Notes under the pieces: generated by a model
Database searches by the model: none
What the model was told of the DNA's origin: nothing
Seen by the model: only the letters and a program-made list of their open reading frames with translations
Shown here: in pieces, positions 36,929 through 48,794 of the stretch
How positions within the stretch are numbered: the stretch's first letter is position 1
Layout of the letters: each line of letters begins with the position of its first letter
DNA from: Pseudoscleropodium purum
Lineage: Eukaryota > Streptophyta > Bryopsida > Hypnales > Brachytheciaceae
DNA length: 64,000 nucleotides
Direction of reading: 5' to 3'
Assembly (NCBI GenBank): GCA_963969395.1
Contig: OZ017801.1
Span: 3,164,501-3,228,500, forward strand
Made by a program: the position numbers and the translations under genes

Positions 36929-37872
36929 CGGCAAACTGTGAGAACCGATTGGAGTGTAGATTAGGTGTAAAGTGGAATTGTGAAATGAAATTTGTGGAAG
37001 TACCCAATTGTGAGTTGATATGAAATTGAATTAAACTGTTGAGGAGAATGGAAAATGTTGAGTGTGAATTACCGATAGGAAAATTGAGGGTTGAATTGAA
37101 TGAATGATTGGAGAGATTGAGTGAAATTGAGATTGAATTGTGAAATCAATTGGAGTGACTTAGTGAGAGAATTTGAGAACAGTACCAATCGGGAGAATTT
37201 GGAGGACTGTTACCAATTGGGAAGATATATTGAGTGAATTACGGAAACGATTAAAAGTGGGCATTGTATCTGTTACCAATCGGAAGTTTGCTGAAGGATT
37301 GCGGTGTAATAAAACCGATTGGGAATTTTGAGAGAATATTTAAATGAACAAATAAAATAAAATAAAATAAAAATAGAAAAACAAAAACAAAATAATAAAA
37401 AGATAAATAAAAATAAATAAAGGAATTGAAAAGAAAAATAAGTAAAAATCATAAAATGGACAAAGAAGATTTTAAAAAGAAAATAAAAAGATGTCAATTT
37501 TGTCAACAATTGGAGAACATCAAGATGGAGTGCAAAAGCAAGAAGGAAATTTTTGTGGAGCAAAGTGATCTTACCAATAGAGGAAAGAAAAAGGAGATTA
37601 TTAATGAGGAGTATGTTGGAGAGAAGAAATGCACCGGAGAGCTAATTGGAGAGAAAGTTAATTGAAGCCTAATTTGGAAGATTAATACCAATCGATAAGT
37701 CATCCTTAACCTTTATACTATTGATATGTGTTGGAGTGATTGTAAACTTTGATCTTGCAATTGGTGGTAACTTAGAATTATATTTCTACTGAAGAGAGAT
37801 AAATTACCTCCTAGCGTTTGAATCCTTACTTGGGATTTTGTTTTTAAGGAAAGGATAAAAATTCTCCTTACA
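36929..37872 (+). repeat. Gypsy 5' LTR
   Basis: Runs from (C/T)GGCAAACTGTGAG to CTCCTTACA. The first base is C here and T in the 3' LTR. An alternative start is TGTGAG at 36937, but GGCAAAC is shared by both LTR junctions, so I take the longer form. A-rich from 37350 to 37450. A lysine-rich open frame (ATG about 37456 to 37665) is identical in both LTRs, but that follows from LTR identity and is not evidence of a gene. Confidence 0.93.
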
Positions 37873-37875
37873 TTT

Positions 37876-37893
37876 TGGCAACCATGTTGGGGA
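37876..37893 (+). other. Probable primer-binding site
   Basis: TGGCAACCATGTTGGGGA lies 3 bp after the LTR. It matches the tRNA-Asp type site known from Athila/Tat elements at about 12 of 18 positions, so it is a degenerate candidate. Confidence 0.45.
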
Positions 37894-37985
37894 GGTAAAA
37901 TTTTTATTTCAATCGGAAATAATAGAATTTCTAAGACTTAATAATCCAATTGGAATGGTTGATGATTTGACAATGAGAATTGCTC

Positions 37986-39893
37986 ATGAGTCATAATGAC
38001 AAGCCCGAGTCCTCTATAAGTGCAAGGGACGAGAGAGCTAGAAGACGTTCTCGTTATCGATGGTGTCTCAATCAATTTGAGCACAATCGATCAGTCTCTT
38101 TACCAAATAGTTCCAATTGGGAAGATTCTAACTCGGATTCGGGAAGGGATACCAAAGAGGAACTGGGAAGCCCCTTGTTTCCTCCTCCTAGTGGTCCCAT
38201 TGAGTCTAAGGAAATACCACATCCCAATAGTGAAAGAGGGGATAGTGAATCAATTGGAAGTGGAGAGGAGATTGATTTATCGCATATAGTTTGCAATTCC
38301 GATTGTCCATCTCACATAAATTCACCTAGACAAAGTTTTCAATCTGATTGGTTTGATAGTGAAACAGAATTAGAAATTGAAACAATGGAACAACCTAATG
38401 TTTTACCAGTAGCTATGCGGCTTGGTCAAGATACCAATCGACCGTATTCTTTGGTATAATTTCCTTATTTTTATGGGCAAATGGGTAGTGATCCCGATAG
38501 ACATGTACATGAATTTTTGACTGTGTGTAATGCAAATAATGCTAGGACCGAGGCCCATTGGCTTAGTATATTTCCGGTCACATTACAAGAACATGCAAAA
38601 CAATGGTTCCAACGGCAAGCGCTGGGTCATTTTGCCGATTGGAATACATTGAAAATAGAATTTTTAGCACATTTTCGACCAATAGCTTATGAGGAGAGAT
38701 TAAGTGAGCAATTACAGGATATTACTATGAATATAGGGGAGTCTATTGATTCATACTATGGCCGATTGGAGGATTTAGTTTTAAGACTTCCAACTGACCA
38801 TGGTTATAATAATAAAATGCAAATGAGATTTTTCATTAGAAGATTAGTACCTCACCGTTTAAAAACATATGTAAAAGAAATTGTTCCAACATCTTTAAAT
38901 GATGCCTATAGGAGAGCTAAATTATGGGAGGAAGTGAATTTTGAAGATAGCTATGGGGTGGCAATTCAATCTCAACCTCAAATGAGACCAACTAGAAATG
39001 AGAGGTTACCGCCAATGGCTCCTCAAAATATTTATACACCTCTTTCCTATGTACCTCCTAATCCGGTAGTGCAAGTACCATTACCCACAACATTACCTGT
39101 AAATGTGGGACCAGTATAACCTATTCCTATTGTTCCAAAAGTAATTAATCCAATGCAAATAGAGCAGAATAAAATAGAAGCCCAATTATTAGATTTAACG
39201 CACAAATTTGAAGATTTGGCAGTTCATCTAAATAATGCCACTGAAAAGAAGGGACAACCCCCTGACGATAGGGCAAACATATGGTGCACTAATTGCAAAG
39301 GACAAGGCCATATGTTACCTAATTGCCCGTCGCCACCAAATTTAGGCCCAAAATGTAAATTTTGCAATGGAAAACATGACATTGAGTCTTGTAGGAAATT
39401 ACAACAAAGTTTATTAATAGAGGCTAATCAACGCAGTAATTCGGGACAAGTTTACCTAATGGATAATAATAATAACAACAATAATAATTATGACAATTCC
39501 AATAGGTTTCCTCGTAAATCAAATTATAAAGGAAATAATTTTAATCCTAATTTCATACCGGCTGGAAATTTGAGTGCTAATTTTAATCCAAGAAATTTTA
39601 ACAATGGGGGATATAATGGAAATCCTAATAGATACATTCCTCAAAATCCCACTAATCAAAATCAAGGATGGGATCAAATGCCATATAGAAATTCCAATCA
39701 AGATAATCCTACCTATGGGGGTAATAACCCTAGTTGGCAAGAATTTCCCAATGTTATGTGTTTTAATTGTAGACAAATGGGACATTACTCAAGGAATTGT
39801 CCTAATTCATGGGCTAGTGTTCCTTATGTACCATTATGTGGCAATTGTAATCAAAATGGGCATACATCGGAACAATGTAATGGACCAAAATGA
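37986..39893 (+). pseudogene. Gypsy gag (capsid and nucleocapsid), nonsense-interrupted
   Basis: The likely start is ATG 37986 (MSHNDKPESS). One frame runs through, broken by TAA at 38457-38459, TAA at 39117-39119 and TGA at 39891-39893. The Retrotrans_gag capsid region shows HAKQWFQRQALGHFADWNTL near 38590-38650. The nucleocapsid has four zinc-knuckle-like motifs: CTNCKGQGHMLPNC (about 39285), CKFCNGKHDIESC (CX2CX3HX4C, about 39354), CFNCRQMGHYSRNC (about 39759) and CGNCNQNGHTSEQC (about 39838). An Asn-rich linker (39460-39560) sits between the second and third. Four knuckles is more than the usual one or two. Confidence 0.9.
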
Positions 39894-42800
39894 GAAAATC
39901 CTAGGAATAATGATGGGTTAGTTAGGAGTCAAGATATGAGTGCAAAAGTGGTGCTTGTTATAGATGATAGAGAAATACATCATATTTCAATTGATCATGA
40001 AGATATAAAAATTAATGGTGATAACTTGATTTTAGGAGAATGTCATCAAATTAATGAAGAAGTTAAAAATGTAGAAAGGATGATGACCAGAGCAAGGGCT
40101 AAACAAATTCCAATTGGAAATCAATCTATTGTTAATGCTGATCCTACATTACCAATAGGGTTTGATAACTCCAATCAGAAGGAAATGACATTGGTACCAG
40201 TGGTGACACCACTAATTCAACTAGGGTCCACCACTGTACCGATTGAAAATATGCCAATATCAATAGGAGTTGCCGAAATTAATGAAAACAATCGTGTTGT
40301 CCCACCACAACAATTGGTGCAAACAACAATTCCCTTGGCAAATTCTATACCACAGGTAGTACCTGAAAAAGTCAGTTTTAGAAATTTGAATCTTGTAGAC
40401 AATCGGGAATTTCAGGAGTATAGTCCGGCACCTGGAATTAGTAATCCTCGTTTTAAAGAATTTTCACAAATAAATAATGGGACTATAAATGTGCGAAAAC
40501 CGATTGGTGGTGGATTGGATTCAGCACCAAAACGTATGAATTGGAGAAAACAGACTGTACCAATTGGAGAGTTACCTCTACCAAACAAGCCCAATCAGCA
40601 ATTTAAAATTAAAAAATCAAAACCAATTGGTATAATGCATGGGGTACCAACATATGATATTTTAGAGGATTTGGGAAAATTAAAAGCGGATATAACAATT
40701 AAACAATTGTTAGGAGTAGCCCCACATTGTAGGACTACTTTGCAATCCAATTTAATACGTAAAAGAGTGAGAAATATGGTGAATGAAGTTGCCATTAGTC
40801 CCGATCCGGGAGCTCCTATGATTGATGTGTCAATTGATGGAATTTTAATTAGTGGAGTGCAAATCGACGGAGGATCAAGTGTGAATTTAATGAATTGGGA
40901 AACTATGGTGAATCTAAATTTGGAAGGATTACAAGACACTAAATTGGTATTACGAATGGCAGATCGAAGCTGGGTAATTCCAAAAGGTGTACTTGTTAAA
41001 GTAAAAACAACAATATCCGGTATTAATTATTTTATAGATTATATTGTTTTTCAACAATTGACACCTAATACATCTTACCTAATTTTATTGGGCCGACCTT
41101 GGTTATACCAAGCAAAAGCTAAAGATGATTGGGGTAGGGGTTTATTAACAATTGGTACGGGAACATCTAAAGTTAAATTACAAATGTATTCAAAAAAATA
41201 TTATGGAGAGACCCAATGGGAGTCACCTGAATATACAAGCGATTTTGTATATGATTCTGATTTTGAAGATGATGTGATTGCTAATCGGGTTCATTTACAT
41301 GAATCTTTAAAACAAAATGAATTACCAATTGGTAGAACTTTTAAAGCAATAGGGCCTGGGGAATATCTAATACCATGTAAGGAGGATGAAGATTCCGATA
41401 GGGTAATTGGATCATGGTTGATGGATAGAACGGTATATGGGGTCACAGATATCCAATTGGAATTAGAACCCTCTTGGAAAACAGAGGATCTTTGGGATTA
41501 TTTTTTAGATCATACCCCAATTGAAAAACATGTACCTAAAAATTTATGTCAAGATTTAAATATTGGTAGTGAAGAAGATCCCAAGATAATACAAATAAGT
41601 CGAGATTTAAAATGGGAAGAAATTAATCAATGGTTAAAAAATTTTAAATCATATTTAAGTACCTTTGCTTTTTCTTATAAAGACTTAAAGGGTGTTCCAC
41701 CGGAGTGGTGTGAACATCATATTACTTTAAAAGAAAATGTTAAACCGATACGACAAAGACAACATAGACTTAACCCAAAGTATTCACTTATGGTAAAGGA
41801 GGAGATAGACAAACTCCTAGATATAGGATTTATCTATCCCGTCCCTTTTAGTGAATGGGTTAGTCCAATTGTTATTGTCCCCAAGAAAAATGGTAAAATT
41901 CGTATATGTCAAGACTATAGGAAATTAAATGCTGCCACTAAAAAAGATTACTTTCCATTGCCTTTTACGGATAGTGTATTAGATGCTGTTGCAGGTCATG
42001 AGTTATATTCATTTTTAGATGGTTTCTCGGGATATAATCAAATTACTATAGCTTTAAAAGATCAATTGTTAACTACTTTTACAACCGATTGGGGTACATA
42101 TGCCCATCGTAGAATGCCGTTTGGGGTGTGTAATGGACCAGCCACTTTTCAAAGAATTGTGACAGTAGCTTTCCATGAATTTCTCCATAAATTTATGGAG
42201 ATTTTTCTGGATGACTTTTGTGTCTTTGACACTAAAAAGGATCAACCTACCCAATTGGCACTTTGTTTTGATCAATGTAACCGATTTGGCATATCCCTTA
42301 ATGCTAGCAAATGCCAATTTGCGGTTCCCTATGGTAAATTATTGGGTCATATCGTGAGTAAAGAGGGAATTAGTACCGATCCGGATAAAATTCATTTAAT
42401 TGTCAATACCCTTCAACCTCGAACAATAACAGAAGTAAGAAGTTTTGTAAGTCTTGGGAGTTATTATAGGAGGGCGGTAAAGGATTTTGCAACACATGCT
42501 GCTCCATTAACAAATTTATTAAAGAAATTAGAAAAAGGAGCAAGTCCCACGTGGACACTAGAATGTACTAAGGCATTTATTACCTTAAAAGAATGGTTGA
42601 GTACCGCACCGGTATTAATTCCACCTAATTGGGATGAACCGTTCCATGTCTATGTGGATGCCTCTAATATCGCGTTGGGTTGTGTCTTGAGTCAAAAAGA
42701 TAGTAAGAATATGGATCACCCAATTTATTTTGCAAGTAGACAATTGATAGCAACGGAGAAAAATTATACAACTACCGAGCGTGAGGCATTAGGTATGATT

Positions 42801-44378
42801 TTTGCGGTTAAGAAATTTCGACATTACCTATTGGGATATTCTTTTACATTTTATGTTGATCACGATGCGTTAAAATATTTAATTAATAAACCTGATTTAA
42901 GTGGCCGATTGGCACGATGGGTATTATTGTTATAAGAATTTAATTTCTCAATTGTGGTTCAGCCTGGCAAAACACATGCCAATGCTGATCATTTATCCCG
43001 ATTGGAACCTACAGCCTTATCAAACACTGTACCAATTGATGATGAATTACCAGATGCTCAGTTGTTTGTTGTTGAGGCTATCCAGTCAGAATATAAAGAT
43101 GTACTAGATTATTTAAGAACCAATAGGGTACCCATTCAATTAAATGATAAACAAGTTAAGCATTTATTGCATAAATGTGCTCCATATACTTTAATAAATG
43201 CAACCTTATATAAAAAGGGAACCGATGGGGTATTACGTCGTTGTGTTTTTACAAATGAAATCCCATTGGTCTTAGAAGGATGTCATTCCGATGGGTGTGG
43301 GGGACATTTTGTAGGTGATAGCATGGCACGTAAAGTTTTAATGGCTGGCTATTGGTGGCCAACCCTTTTTAAGGATGCCCATCGGTATGCACGGACTTAT
43401 AATCCATGTCAGAGGGTCGATCGTCCTACACCATCCAAAGCCATGCCATTACAACCACTTATGGCTTTAGCACCATTTGAGAAGTGGGGGATCGATTTCG
43501 TTGGTCCAATTGCCCCGCCATCTAAACGTGGTAGAAAATGTTATATTTTAGTTGCAACGGACTATGCCACTAAGTGGGCAGAGGCCGTGCCAACTAGAAA
43601 TAATGATGCCCAATCGGTAGCTAAATTTTTATATGAAAATATCCTTTCTCGATTTGGGTGTCCAATTGAATTAATTAGCGATAGAGGTACTCACTTCTTG
43701 AATGAAACAATTGCAAATTTAACACAGAAATTTTTGATAAAGCATAGGAAAACGAGTCCATACCACCCCCGAGCCAATGGGCAGATAGAAAAAACCAATG
43801 GTTTATTATGTAACATTATTACTAAGACAATTGCAGGATCTGGGACCGATTGGGATGAAAAATTATGGGGAGCTCTTTGGGCTTATAGGACGGCTTATAA
43901 GGTCACTACTAAGTATACACCATTCCAATTGGTCTATGGGCAAGAAGCTATTCTCCCAATTGAATTTGAAATTCCTTCTTTGCGAATAGCAATTGCCAAT
44001 AGGTTAGGTGATACCCTTAGTTTAGAGGCTAGACTTCATGAATTGGAACGTTTGGATGAGAGTAGAAGAGAGGCTGTCTATAACACTTATGTTGCTCAAC
44101 AAAAACGTAAATCTTTTTATGATAGCAAATTGCAGGTAAAACAATTTAAAGAAGGAGATTTAGTGTTAATATATGATAGCCGGTTTATTAAATTCCCGGG
44201 AAAATTTCAAATTAGATGGTTAGGTCCATATACAATAGTAAATATGAATCCTAATGGATCCGCTCAATTGCAAGATTTTGAAGGAAAACTTCTTCCTACA
44301 CGTATCAATGGCTATCGATTGAGATTGTATCACAATTCAGCCGAGGTTGGCTTCAATGATGGAGTAGGAGAGGATTGA
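39894..44378 (+). pseudogene. Gypsy pol: protease, RT, RNase H, integrase; one internal stop
   Basis: It is in the same frame as gag. Protease has GVQIDGGSSVNLM (about 40855-40893; DGG replaces DSG) and ends near LILLGRPWL. Reverse transcriptase starts around 41750, with the FGVCNGPATFQ block and active site FLDDF (about 42205) where most Gypsy have YxDD. RNase H has FHVYVDASNIALGCVLSQ and FYVDHDALKYL. A TAA at 42933-42935 falls at the end of RNase H. Integrase has a His-His-Cys site in which one of the usual cysteines is missing (YARTYNPCQ), then WGIDFVGP, LISDRGTHF and NGQIEKTNG for D, D and E, and a C-terminal GPYTIVNM block. Confidence 0.93.
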
Positions 44379-45454
44379 TTCCAATTGGTGGTTGAGTGGA
44401 GAGAAATAAAATAAAATAAAAATAATAAAAATAAAAATAAAAATAAAAAATAAAAAAATATTAGAAAACATGATAAAAATAAGAAAACATGATAAATGAG
44501 GAAATAAGTAATGACAACTGAAGTTAAAAATCAATAAATAAAATATATAGAGAAAGGGAAGAAATGATAGTGATAAGTAGAATAAAATGGTATAATTAGA
44601 GTGATAGTAATAATTGATAAGTTATTTATGAGAGAATAAAATTATGAATGTGAGAGATATTTATTGCAAGGGAATAACCAAGTGAAGAATTTTAGTTATT
44701 AGAAAAGGTATATTAATAAATATGTAATCAATAGGATAAGATTTGATAAGAGGATAAAGATAATTGTAATAAAAGTGGTAGTAATAATTTTGAGTATTTA
44801 AAAGAGAGCATTCAAATTTAAGTAGTAAAGAGTTTTAAATAAATAAATAAATACAAAAAAACAAAAAACAAAAAACAAATAACAAATAACAAATAACAAA
44901 TTATTATTATTATTATTATTATGCATTATAAATAAAAGTACCAATAGGATAATAATATGTTTTCAAATACATTTAAACACAAATACAAAAATACCAATTG
45001 TGAAATGGAGGGAATAATGATGTCCAATGGGGAATGATGAAAATTTATGAATCACTAACCAATCGGGAAGGAAGCCGCCAGTGCAGCTGAAACCGATTGG
45101 TGGGAATGGAAGAAGGCGGCGCAGATACAAAAGTAGCATCTTACACGAAACCAATTGGAGAAGTTGATGGGGAGAGGAAATACTCTTGCACATTGTGAAA
45201 TCGATTGGGAGAGTGTAGAACTGCATTGTGCCAATTGTATGAGAAATGCTTAATTGTCTAAGGAGAGTGATTGTCGTAATTTTCAAGTGAAGAAGACAAT
45301 AGGCGAGTGAGTGTGAGGTTCAATTGGTGCAACGTCGGGGAGGGAGGAGGATTTTGATGATGACTTGGTGATCGTAAAGGAGATTCGAGCGCTAGAGGGC
45401 CAACAGCTTGAAGAATATTTCCGATTGATCAAGAAGCCAAAAATTGAGGAGGGG
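44379..45454 (+). other. Gypsy region between pol and ORF2, AT-rich
   Basis: About 1 kb with A-rich simple repeats (AAAATAAAAATAAAAAT near 44405-44460; AAATAACAAATAAC and (TTA)n near 44870-44925). From 45060 several CCAATTGG-type octamers appear. No protein signature. Confidence 0.6.
44835..44925. repeat. Simple repeats (AAAT)n, (AAAC)n, (ATT)n
   Basis: Consecutive short runs: AAATAAATAAATAAAT, ACAAAAAACAAAAAAC, AACAAATAACAAAT and TTATTATTATTATTATTATT. Confidence 0.9.
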
Positions 45455-48178
45455 ATGTCGGAGGCGACGGAAGAACCAACAGCAGAAGCAGAGAGCTCAA
45501 TCTTACTCCGATCGGTACCATGGCCGCCATTGGAGGAGAAATAGACGTTCTATCGGAAACCAGAGGTAGTGAAGAATGTGCAGAAAGCGGGACTTTTGAA
45601 TTTTCTTGCGGCAAGTTTGGTCCAATTGGTGGTACAGGAGTCAGAAGTGTCGGAGTTTGTAGAGAAGTACCAATTGATGACGAGAATGGGGTTCGTAAAG
45701 GGGAAGCGATTGAAGTTGACGCCGAAGGTGGTGAGCCAGGCTTTGAATTTACCCAATTATGGTGATTCTTGGTCAAGTTTGAAGGAGGAAGCATATCCAA
45801 TTGGTGAGTGTTTTTCAACACCCGCTAGGTTGACACAATCGGAAGCAGGTGAGGAGGATCCAATTATTCGGGTTTCAAAGACCCAATTAACATCAGAGTG
45901 GAGACCAATGGTGGATTTTGTGCAATGATGGCTGTTCTTGGAGGTGGATTCCGATTGTGTAGAGTTGGGGATTGTGGTGGCAGTAGTGGCGTTGTTTCAA
46001 CATGGAGTGACAATCAATTGGGCCAAGCTATTGGCACGAAAACTTCATCAATCGGTGGAGAGAGTTAAGTCTAACCCAATTGATTCTGAGAAGACATTCT
46101 GTGTAGGATATTACCTCACAAAGATTTTCAATGCAACCAATCTCAGCGTTGCGGCGGTGAAGGTTGAATCAGGAGAAGAAGGCCAATTGGCGAGTGTGTC
46201 TGAAACACAGGGCTTGCAGGTACCAGAGTTTTATCAGAAGTTGGCTAAAGATGCAAACCAATTGGCGAAATTATCAGTTCATCCCACCATTTTCGAGGAT
46301 TATGATCGGCTTCAACAATAACACAACGTATTGGAGGATCAACACCAATTGTTACAGGTGCAAGCAAACCAATTGAAGAACAGCGAGAGTGGCGAGTTGC
46401 ATCAACAATTGGAATATGCAAAACGCCAATTGGAAGATTCGAAAGTGGAGGTGGTGCAATTAAAGGGAGTTTCAACGAATTTAACCAACAAACTGGTCCA
46501 ATCGAGATTGGAGGTGACCCGCCAACGTCAACAGATTGAGGACCTCACCAATCAGTTGCAGGCTCTAAGACAGGAGCATGAGCAATTAACGCAGCAACTG
46601 ACTGATCGAGAGGGGACGGTGATGGTGGAGCAACAAGAAGACCAATTGGAGCGTAGAAGCGGTATCATTGACGTTGAAGACCTATTGGCGTTGTCTTATT
46701 ACGTACCTCCTGCGCACAATTTGGAACAAGTCTATACATACGATCAGCAGGTATTCTTTATAATTGCTGAACTCACACTACATCAACGACTATCAACAGT
46801 GGTTTTTCAGACGGTGTGGGAGTTGGCAGAGATCTTTCAACAAGAAAACCTATTGGTGGAGATTATTGTGCGGGGAGATTTGCTATTGGAGGACTATGTA
46901 TCAACATTTTGGTTAATGGGAGATTTGGGAGTGCGGTTGTTGCGATATCATCGCCAATTGGAAGAAGTTCAAGCAGAGCGTCACCGATTGGAAGTGCAGT
47001 GTGCGGAGCAAGTCCAAACGCCGAAGTGTGAAGAATGGGGGCGAACAATAGCAGTGCAGTTGGCGACCAATTGGGATAAATGTCCACTTGAAGATTGGAA
47101 GATATTACTTCAACAGTTTTTGGACGAGTACCAATCGGAGGGGTGGGTGAGTCAAATGATCAAGGACAATCAAGACCGATCGGTGAGGACTAAATTCACA
47201 GAGGTGCATCCTAGCGAGTACTTTTACACTTATCGGGATACTAAACACCAATTGGAGCGGATCATGAGCGCTAAATCTTTCTCCCAAGTGTTGCCATTTG
47301 AGCTGAATTCGCAGGCTATATTCAAGAATAAGTACAATTGGCAGCTTTCTCCTGCCTTGATCATGGGCATGGCATAGAATTTGGATACTTGGACTGTTGG
47401 AACGATCGGAGGAGCAACTGATGACCAATTTCTGGGCAAGTGGGAGAATCTTTTCTCTAAGGTGAGTGACCGATCGGATGTATTGTTATGGGAGGCGCTT
47501 CTTTGGATTGGCAAGGACTACAATCAGGAACAGCCGACTTTAAACAAACCGATCGAGGCATTGATAGGGGCACAGGCTAATCTTCGATTGGAGTATGGTG
47601 AGAATCCCGAAAATGTGGTGGCCAATTCCAATTGGTGTTCAAGCTCACAACGCAGGTACAAGTGGAGAATCGACGCTCAATTGGATACAGTTTGGTACAA
47701 TTGGCCAGTGATTCCAGGGACTTAGGGCGATTGGCAGGAGTGTGTGAATGATTACATCAAATTTTGGCAGGAGCATAGAACCCATCGGGATCCGGTGTGT
47801 TTTCGGGCAGCCATCTTCTGCAAAGCTCTTGCAGAATGGTGTCAATTCTTCAAAATTATCATAGATCCCCGATTGGGTGCGCGGATGTTGCAAGATGGAG
47901 AGTTATATGCCTGATTGAACTATAATTGTTGCAGGAAGATGCGCTTGTTGGAGTTAATGTTTATAATGCAGTTTCTGCAAGGGGCTCATTATAATTTTAT
48001 TGGTGATAAGGGTGCCAATCGGAAGCCACCGATGGAGTCTTTTCTCAATCGGGACAGAGACCGATCACTTAAACAGGAGAGAGCCAATTGGAGAGCTTTA
48101 TCGGTCAAGTGTGAACGAGCCAATTGGGAGGAGTTTCGCAAGGGAGCGATTAGACCGGTTTATCAGATGCCGTTGTAG
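45455..48178 (+). pseudogene. Gypsy ORF2 in the env position, coiled-coil, six stops
   Basis: One reading frame of 908 codons can be followed from ATG 45455 (MSEATEEPTAEAES) to TAG 48176-48178 with no frameshift. It is broken by TAG 45542, TGA 45926, TAA 46319, TAG 47375, TAG 47723 and TGA 47912. The first third (FVKGKRLKLTPKVVSQALNL, then TINWAKLLARKL) looks like the 'putative plant transposon protein' domain seen in other plant Gypsy elements. The next part (about 46331-46640) is a Gln/Leu/Glu-rich heptad coiled coil (RQRQQIEDLTNQLQALRQEH). The rest is rich in Trp and unknown. I see no signal peptide or transmembrane segment, so an envelope role is not supported. Confidence 0.7.
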
Positions 48179-48784
48179 TGGACTCCGGGGTGTTCGTACC
48201 AATTGATTCCTTATGGAGTGAATTCAAAGAGCGGAAAGCCAGTGGAAAAGGAGGCGTCTACGTCGTCGGAACCAATTGGGAAGAAGGCATGATGTTTGTG
48301 GGGACGCAAACAGATGAGAAGGGGGCCATGTAGTCCGATTTTGTGCTTTATTTTTGATCGATTGGTATGTTTTGGGGGTTTACTGGTAGTTTTACCAATT
48401 GGTAGTTCATTCTAGTTGTTTACTAATGATAGTTACCAATCGTAGTTGGTTTCAGCCGATAGGGATTGCAAAGGACATTTTTAGTCAATTGGTAGTTATG
48501 CAGCCAATGGGTACTTAGCTTGGGGTTTCCAATTGTCAGGCAGTTGACCTTGAACGAGACAGGCACTCCTTCCAATCGCTGGAAGTAAAACAATTGAGTT
48601 TTTTTTTATTTTGTGTTTATGATTAATATAGTGGAAAATTACCAATTGTGTGTGTTTGTGGAAATTGAATGTGTGTATGTTGAGAGTGTGAGTGATTGTG
48701 TAACAATTGGAGTGAATGAATACTGTGTGTGTGATGTTGGAATGGACCGATTGTGAGAAATTGTGAATGTGAATTGTGAACTGT
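48179..48784 (+). other. Gypsy 3' untranslated region
   Basis: Non-coding, between ORF2 and the polypurine tract. Contains several CCAATTGG-type octamers (for example 48269-48276 and 48396-48403) and TG-rich stretches near 48650-48780. Confidence 0.65.
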
Positions 48785-48794
48785 GAATGGGGTT
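48785..48794 (+). other. Gypsy polypurine tract
   Basis: GAATGGGGTT directly 5' of TGGCAAAC, the first bases of the 3' LTR. Confidence 0.7.

Noticed and set aside
37456..37665. Lysine-rich open frame inside both Gypsy LTRs (also 49322-49531)
   Set aside because: Identity between LTRs is automatic for a young element, so it gives no evidence of selection. No motif is seen.
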